NCBI GenBank assembly: GCA_002716165.1
Contig: PAZT01000056.1
Coordinates: 1-19,261, forward strand
DNA length: 19,261 nt
Reading direction: 5' to 3'
Source of the DNA: Deltaproteobacteria bacterium
GTDB lineage: Bacteria > SAR324 > NAC60-12
Part shown: positions 15,152-19,261 of the stretch, piece after piece
How positions within the stretch are numbered: position 1 is the stretch's first letter
Layout of the letters: each line of letters opens with the position of its first letter
Translations under genes and position numbers: made by a program
Notes under the pieces: model-generated
Databases searched by the model: none
What the model was told of the DNA's origin: nothing
What the model saw: only the letters and a program-made list of their open reading frames with translations

Positions 15152-15772
15152 TCAGCGGTTGCTTTTTAAAATCTTTACAAGTCCTCCGTTAGGACCGGGA
15201 ATTGAACCCTTGATCAAAACTATTTCTTCTTCAGCAAGGATTTTGACTATTTTTAAACCTAGTTGTGTTACTTTGCTGTTGCCATGACGGCCATGCATTT
15301 TCTTACCTTTAAAAACACGAGAAGGAGTAGCGCACTGTCCAATGCTTCCAGTACCTCGATGCCCACGGTGTCCATGACTAGCAGGTTGTCCATGAAATCC
15401 GTGACGCTTCATTACTCCAGTAAAACCCTTACCTTTTGAATTTCCTGAAACGGCTACACTTTCTCCCTCTTTGAAAAGATTAACTCCAAAAACCTGACCA
15501 ACCTCAATTTGTTCAATATCATCAACTTCAAACTCACGAAGAAATCTGGCAGGAGAGTTATCTTTAAAGTGTCCTTTTGCAGGTTTGTTCAATTTACGTT
15601 CAGGTAAATCTTCAAAACCAACCTGCACATGATCGCAACCGTCTTTATCTTTGGTTTTTTTTTGTACAACGGTCATTGGCCCTGATTGTAAAACAGTAAC
15701 TGGCAGTACAGTGCCGTCATCTTCGAAAATCTGAGTCATGCCAATTTTACGGGCAAGCAGTCCGTTAAGCAT
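15152..15772 (-). CDS. rplC: 50S ribosomal protein L3
   Basis: This is a 206-residue large-subunit protein that binds 23S rRNA near the peptidyl-transferase centre. The N-terminus LLARKIGMTQIF, the central GKGFTGVMKRHGFHGQPASHGH and the loop GSIGQCATPSRVFKGKKM are unmistakable. The Gln in SIGQ corresponds to the methylated glutamine in Escherichia coli L3, although no methyltransferase is visible here. The ATG at 15772 gives the normal start, without a strong ribosome binding site. It is normally the second gene of the S10 operon between rpsJ and rplD, but here it stands alone between a gene-poor region and the divergent mltG. It must have its own promoter. The protein looks intact, so it may be the only copy or a relocated duplicate. 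Confidence 0.96.
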   Translation of the reverse strand: MLNGLLARKIGMTQIFEDDGTVLPVTVLQSGPMTVVQKKTKDKDGCDHVQVGFEDLPERKLNKPAKGHFKDNSPARFLREFEVDDIEQIEVGQVFGVNLFKEGESVAVSGNSKGKGFTGVMKRHGFHGQPASHGHRGHRGTGSIGQCATPSRVFKGKKMHGRHGNSKVTQLGLKIVKILAEEEIVLIKGSIPGPNGGLVKILKSNR

Positions 15773-15804
15773 ATTAAATTTGAAAAGGTATTAGTGTGTG
15801 TATT

Positions 15805-15823
15805 AACTTATATAAAATAAGTT
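15805..15823. repeat. Inverted repeat in the rplC leader
   Basis: AACTTAT (15805-15811) and ATAAGTT (15817-15823) are exact reverse complements around a 5-base loop, about 33 bases ahead of the L3 start. An mRNA stem here would be all but A-U only. Ribosomal protein operons often use leader structures for autocontrol, but this one is too weak to claim that. Confidence 0.35.
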
Positions 15824-15991
15824 TTAATAAAATATTGTAATGTATCAATACTATATTATTTTCATTTGATTTCAAGATTATTATTGTATTTAAATTTTTA
15901 AGATAAAATATTAACTAAGTTGTAGCGGCTAAAATCAGTCTTGAATGAATAATTAAGCAACATAGTAAGATTTACGAATTGACTCCAAAAG

Positions 15992-16020
15992 TTGCCTTCT
16001 TAAAATACTCTGGCTATAAT
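15992..16020 (+). promoter_or_regulatory. Predicted sigma70 promoter for mltG
   Basis: TTGCCT (15992-15997), a 17-base spacer and a perfect TATAAT (16015-16020) form a strong match. A second possible pair, TTGACT (15979-15984) with TAAAAT 16 bases later, overlaps it. The start from the first would be near 16027, only about 7 bases before the ATG of the mini-frame at 16034. Confidence 0.6.
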
Positions 16021-16033
16021 TAAATTTTTTTCC

Positions 16034-16072
16034 ATGAATACGAAAAACGAATTAATTATTCCAACTCGATGA
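16034..16072 (+). CDS. Possible 12-codon leader frame overlapping the mltG start
   Basis: The ATG at 16034 opens MNTKNELIIPTR and ends in a TGA that overlaps the mltG ATG as ATGA. It lies only about 7 bases after the predicted transcription start, so it would be read from a nearly leaderless message. Ribosomes finishing it could reinitiate directly at mltG, which lacks its own Shine-Dalgarno. Whether it is translated is unproven. Confidence 0.3.
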   Translation: MNTKNELIIPTR

Positions 16073-17151
16073 AGTTTTTGATGCTTAACGATTGGAAACG
16101 CTTGATAGTGATTATACTTTTGCTAGGAGCGTTAACCATTTCAGGTTTTGCAGGCTATATATTTCATATATTTTACAGCCCCATTAAAAGCAATTCAACT
16201 AATAGTATTTCAATAATTCTTATACCTCGAGGTTCAACTTTCGATTATGTGACCTCAATTATTAGGAAAAATGGATTGCAACCATACCCAAGGCTTTACA
16301 ACTTTTTAGCCAAAAGATTAAATGTTCATACCAGAATTCAAGCAGGAGAATTTGAAATAGTTCATAGCTGGAATACACATCAACTCCTTCAGCATCTTGT
16401 TTATGGAAAAAGTATAAGACACAAGGTAACCATTCCAGAAGGAAAAACCTTTTTGCAAATTGCAGAGCGTCTTAATCAGGCTGGTTTAGCTGATAAAGAA
16501 GTTCTTATGTCACTGAGAAATGATCCAGAATTGTTGAAAAAAACTGGAGTCCCTAATTTGAAGACACTGGAAGGGTTTCTGTATCCTGAAACATATTATT
16601 TTTCTAAAGCAGAAACAGAGAGACAAGTATTATCAGCAATGATATCCCAGTATCGAAGAGTTTTCAATTCAGATTTTCAAAAACGGGCAAAGGAAATTGG
16701 TATGAGCGAGTACAGTGTTCTAACACTGGCCTCGATTGTGGAAAAAGAAACAGGAGCCGATGCTGATAGGCCATTAATAGCATCAGTTTTTCATAATCGT
16801 TTAAAGCGTAAAATGAGACTCGATAGTGATCCAACTGTAATTTATGGTCTAAAGAATTTCGACGGCAATCTAACTAGAAAACATTTGCGCACACCAACTC
16901 CTTATAACACATATAAACGATATGGATTACCACCAACTCCTATTTCTAATCCAGGACGTGCTTCATTGCATAGCGTGCTTTACCCAGCAGAAAAAAAATA
17001 TCTTTATTTTGTGGCACGAGGTGACGGCAGTAGTCAGTTTTCAAGGACATTAAGCGAACATAACAAATCAGTATGGAAATACCAGAAAATTCGTAAGAAT
17101 CGTCAAGCAATGCAGCGCAAAAGGAAAAAAAAATTATCTGATAAATTATGA
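16069..17151 (+). CDS. mltG: Endolytic murein transglycosylase
   Basis: This is a 360-residue inner-membrane protein with one N-terminal membrane helix (residues 11-35) and a periplasmic YceG-like domain. It cuts nascent glycan strands and is thought to end chain growth. The catalytic glutamate is E225 in LASIVEKET. Other conserved parts are the LysM-like RGSTFDYVTSII region (54-65), IPEGKTFLQIAERL (122-135), LEGFLYPETYYF (167-178), LDSDPTVIYGL and the closing NPGRASLHSVLYP motif. The C-terminal tail is highly basic. The ATG at 16069 gives a typical short cytoplasmic end. It is a single gene divergent from rplC. The next gene is 122 bases downstream on the same strand, after an inverted repeat. 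Confidence 0.95.
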   Translation: MKFLMLNDWKRLIVIILLLGALTISGFAGYIFHIFYSPIKSNSTNSISIILIPRGSTFDYVTSIIRKNGLQPYPRLYNFLAKRLNVHTRIQAGEFEIVHSWNTHQLLQHLVYGKSIRHKVTIPEGKTFLQIAERLNQAGLADKEVLMSLRNDPELLKKTGVPNLKTLEGFLYPETYYFSKAETERQVLSAMISQYRRVFNSDFQKRAKEIGMSEYSVLTLASIVEKETGADADRPLIASVFHNRLKRKMRLDSDPTVIYGLKNFDGNLTRKHLRTPTPYNTYKRYGLPPTPISNPGRASLHSVLYPAEKKYLYFVARGDGSSQFSRTLSEHNKSVWKYQKIRKNRQAMQRKRKKKLSDKL

Positions 17152-17204
17152 TTCTAATTATTCAATAAAATCTTCTGAATTATAAATCTCGTTATTTATG
17201 AATA

Positions 17205-17230
17205 TAAGGTTAAATTGTAATTTTACCTTA
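17205..17230. repeat. 12-base inverted repeat between mltG and the ABC exporter gene
   Basis: TAAGGTTAAATT (17205-17216) and AATTTTACCTTA (17219-17230) pair at 11 of 12 positions around a 2-base centre. There is no T-run on either side in either direction, so it is unlike a terminator. Its position 44 bases before the exporter start suggests an operator or a leader stem. Confidence 0.45.
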
Positions 17231-17273
17231 AAAGAAGAAACTATCTTTGATAGCTCTTTAAAAAATAGAATAT

Positions 17274-19070
17274 ATGCCCCCTAAAACAACCAACAAATAC
17301 CTTTTGTTGGTCTATTATATTAAGCAGCATTGGTTTTCATATTCATTAGGGATCATTGCAATTCTTGCAACCAATTGGATTGCTGTAAGTATTCCAGAAT
17401 ACGTCCGTTTAAGCATAGATTTGTTGACCAATGATCTGGAAATAAGACAGGATTTGTTATGGGAGTATATGATTATTATGCTTGGTTTGGCTGTTATTAT
17501 GATTTTTGTAAGGACACTTTCCAGAATCCTTTTTTTTAATCCAGGACGTGCAATAGAATGTCAGATTAAAAATGATATGTTTAACAAACTGATGGCTCTT
17601 CAAAAAGATTATTATGAAGCAAATCCATCTGGGAACATTATTTCAAGAATAAACAATGACATTAATGGAGTACGTCTGATTTGTGGTTTTGGATTGATGC
17701 AGTGTTTCAATATAACTTCCGCACTTTCAATGACCCCATTTAAGATGTGGCAGCTTTCTCCAAGTCTTACATTTTACTGTATCATACCGATCTTACTAGT
17801 TTTTACTGCAGTGCGTTTAGGAATGCGTGTTCTTGTGCGAAACATGCAGGCGCGCATGGAAAGTCTGCAGCGCCTTTCAGGGTTCACAGTGTCATCGCTT
17901 TCGGCAATAGATCTTATCAAAAACGAGACTATGCGGAACTGGAGCAAGGGCCGTTTTGAAAATGAAAATCAGGAAATGCTCAGTTGTTCAATGAAAATTG
18001 CCTGGACACGTTCATTTATTCTCCCAATGTTAAGTAATCTGGAGCATTTTCTGAAACTAATGGTTCTGCTGGTTGGAGGATTAATGGTGATTAAGTTGGA
18101 ATTCACTATTGGTGAACTTACTGCTTTTATAGCATATTCCGCACTTTTGACATTCCCTCTGACTGGATTGGGCTGGGTCACCACAATGATTCAGCAGGGA
18201 TTAGTAGGACTTTCTAGCATTCAGACAGTATTGCAGCAGGAACTGCCAAGAAGCCATCTAAAATCACTCCCTCAGAAAGGATTGAATTCACTTTTTACAG
18301 AAAATAGTCTAAGGGTTATTAACTTAAGTTATCGTTATCCTTCTAACAATAAAGATACTCTTAAAAATGTAAGTTTTAATATTGAGCAGGGTCAAGTCAT
18401 TGGTTTACTAGGACGTATTGGTTCAGGCAAATCAACACTAGTTAATGGATTGAACCGATATTTGGACGTGGGTAAAGGTTCAATCTTTGTCGGCAATCAG
18501 GACCTTGCTGAATTAAGTGATAATGATATTCGGACTTATATAAGGACTGTAACTCAGGAGCCTTTTTTGTTTTCAGATACTGTTGAAAATAACATAAGAT
18601 TTTCTGAAGCTAATAATGAATTAGAAAGTCCAGAAAAATTTCAAATCATTTTAAATTCGTCGGCGCTTGAGGAGGAGGTTAGAAGATTCCCAAAACAGGA
18701 AAAAACTATGGTTGGAGAAAAGGGGATAATGCTATCAGGTGGACAAAAACAAAGAATTAGCCTTGCTAGAGCTATGTTGAGACCCTGCAATCTGTTGATT
18801 TTGGACAATGTTCTTTCTGCAGTTGATTATGAGACAGAACGTTTTTTACTGCAGGAAATTCACAATCTTCTTAAACCAAAAAATGGGATGAAAGTGATGG
18901 TAGGGAGCATTCTGATAGTTTCACATCGTGTTACATCGATGGAACAAGCAGATTGGATTCTGGTACTAGATGAAGGGAAAATAGTAGATCAAGGCGTACA
19001 CACAGAGCTTATAAAGCGTCCTGGTTACTATCACAAGATGTGGGAGCTGCAAAACCAAAATAATCAATGA
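17274..19070 (+). CDS. ABC exporter half-transporter (membrane domain fused to ATPase)
   Basis: This is a 598-residue exporter subunit of the MdlA/YheI group. Six hydrophobic segments fill residues 20-310, including the family motif SGNIISRINNDI (119-130). The ATPase has Walker A GRIGSGKST (380-388), Q-loop TQEPFLFSDTV (427-437), signature LSGGQKQR (487-494), D-loop SAVD (515-518) and switch H551. Walker B ends LLILDN: residue 512 is Asn where most ATPases have Glu and the MdlA/YheI group has Asp. Heterodimeric exporters often have one weakened site, so a partner with an intact site is expected but is not next to this gene. The ATG at 17274 has no clear ribosome binding site. The substrate could be a drug, lipid or peptide, and I cannot choose between them. 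Confidence 0.93.
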   Translation: MPPKTTNKYLLLVYYIKQHWFSYSLGIIAILATNWIAVSIPEYVRLSIDLLTNDLEIRQDLLWEYMIIMLGLAVIMIFVRTLSRILFFNPGRAIECQIKNDMFNKLMALQKDYYEANPSGNIISRINNDINGVRLICGFGLMQCFNITSALSMTPFKMWQLSPSLTFYCIIPILLVFTAVRLGMRVLVRNMQARMESLQRLSGFTVSSLSAIDLIKNETMRNWSKGRFENENQEMLSCSMKIAWTRSFILPMLSNLEHFLKLMVLLVGGLMVIKLEFTIGELTAFIAYSALLTFPLTGLGWVTTMIQQGLVGLSSIQTVLQQELPRSHLKSLPQKGLNSLFTENSLRVINLSYRYPSNNKDTLKNVSFNIEQGQVIGLLGRIGSGKSTLVNGLNRYLDVGKGSIFVGNQDLAELSDNDIRTYIRTVTQEPFLFSDTVENNIRFSEANNELESPEKFQIILNSSALEEEVRRFPKQEKTMVGEKGIMLSGGQKQRISLARAMLRPCNLLILDNVLSAVDYETERFLLQEIHNLLKPKNGMKVMVGSILIVSHRVTSMEQADWILVLDEGKIVDQGVHTELIKRPGYYHKMWELQNQNNQ

Positions 19071-19123
19071 ACCAATAATACTAAGCACTTTTATTTTTAA
19101 CAAAATTCAAAAAAATTTTTCTT

Positions 19124-19261
19124 TTGATAACCCTCAAAAATGTCTCAAATAGGCTTTGGGATAAGCCGATACTAAAAAATATAAACTGGGAAACAGAATT
19201 GGGACAAAGTTGGGCTATTCTTGGGCCTAATGGTGCAGGTAAAACTACTTTGGCAAATTTA
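19124..19261 (+). CDS. ABC transporter ATP-binding protein, N-terminal part only
   Basis: The frame runs off the right edge after 46 codons. It reads ITLKNVSNRL near the start, then ILKNINWE and WAILGPNGAGKTTLANL, so Walker A is complete and the usual N-terminal strand pattern of a stand-alone ABC ATPase is present. The phrase ending SWAILGPNGAGKTTL resembles the ModF/YlmA-type ATPases. The start is taken as TTG at 19124, giving a normal family N-terminus. No ATG occurs in this frame between the TAA at 19082 and the conserved part. It begins 53 bases after the exporter gene on the same strand. It is a soluble-type ATPase and not obviously the missing half-transporter partner. Confidence 0.8.
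   Translation, partial: MITLKNVSNRLWDKPILKNINWETELGQSWAILGPNGAGKTTLANL

Larger units (their letters stand above)
15773..16068. other. Divergent intergenic region rplC / mltG
   Basis: These 296 bases are very AT-rich. They hold the mltG promoter (15992-16020), an inverted repeat in the rplC leader (15805-15823) and a 12-codon frame overlapping the mltG start. A candidate rplC promoter is not clear: TTGATA on the minus strand has no good -10 at the right distance. Confidence 0.5.

Noticed and set aside
16951..17556. The 14-base string AATCCAGGACGTGC found in both mltG and the ABC exporter gene, considered as a repeat
   Set aside because: In both places it encodes NPGRA in conserved protein contexts in the same reading frame, so shared codon choice explains it.

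Overview
This 19.3 kb window is AT-rich chromosomal DNA from a Gram-negative bacterium. The evidence for an outer membrane is an LpxL/HtrB-type lipid A acyltransferase, a secreted protein with a beta-barrel-like C-terminus and a prepilin peptidase. I cannot fix the phylum. The AT bias, the short intergenic spaces and the gene mix would fit an uncultured, probably marine, proteobacterium-like lineage, but that is a guess. Start signals are mixed. A clear Shine-Dalgarno precedes leuA, the MaoC gene, the ABC-2 permease and the 135-residue secreted protein. Several other genes have none, and at least four start with TTG or GTG. I see no rRNA, tRNA, CRISPR array or insertion sequence. This looks like core and housekeeping chromosome rather than a mobile island.

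Layout. At the left edge leuA lies on the minus strand. After a 388-base intergenic stretch comes a 74-residue four-cysteine zinc-site protein on the plus strand, which converges on a minus-strand run of five genes. In transcription order these are thrC, an lpxL-like acyltransferase, a degenerate alpha/beta hydrolase, a FecR-domain exported protein and a prepilin peptidase. The spacings are short (about 50, 57, 14 and 107 bases), so they may be co-transcribed. thrC diverges from a small exported-protein gene across a 109-base spacer that holds an 11-base dyad centred on overlapping -10 boxes.

The plus strand then carries a MaoC-like hydratase gene broken by an early in-frame TAA. Next come a low-affinity phosphate transporter (PiT) with its PhoU-like (DUF47) partner, a PIG3-type quinone oxidoreductase, and a two-gene ABC-2 exporter whose ATPase and permease overlap by 8 bases. 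A minus-strand gene for a small secreted helical protein and an isolated rplC (ribosomal protein L3) follow. The right end holds mltG (endolytic murein transglycosylase), an ABC exporter half-transporter with an altered catalytic residue, and the first 46 codons of another ABC ATPase cut by the window edge.

Functional links are local: leucine and threonine synthesis, envelope lipid and peptidoglycan work, phosphate uptake and ABC export. I find no obvious new multi-gene defence or metabolic system. The items most worth a second look are the thrC dyad operator, the hydrolase with no nucleophile or histidine, the nonsense-interrupted MaoC gene, the Asn-for-Glu exporter, the mini-ORF in front of mltG and the orphan rplC.
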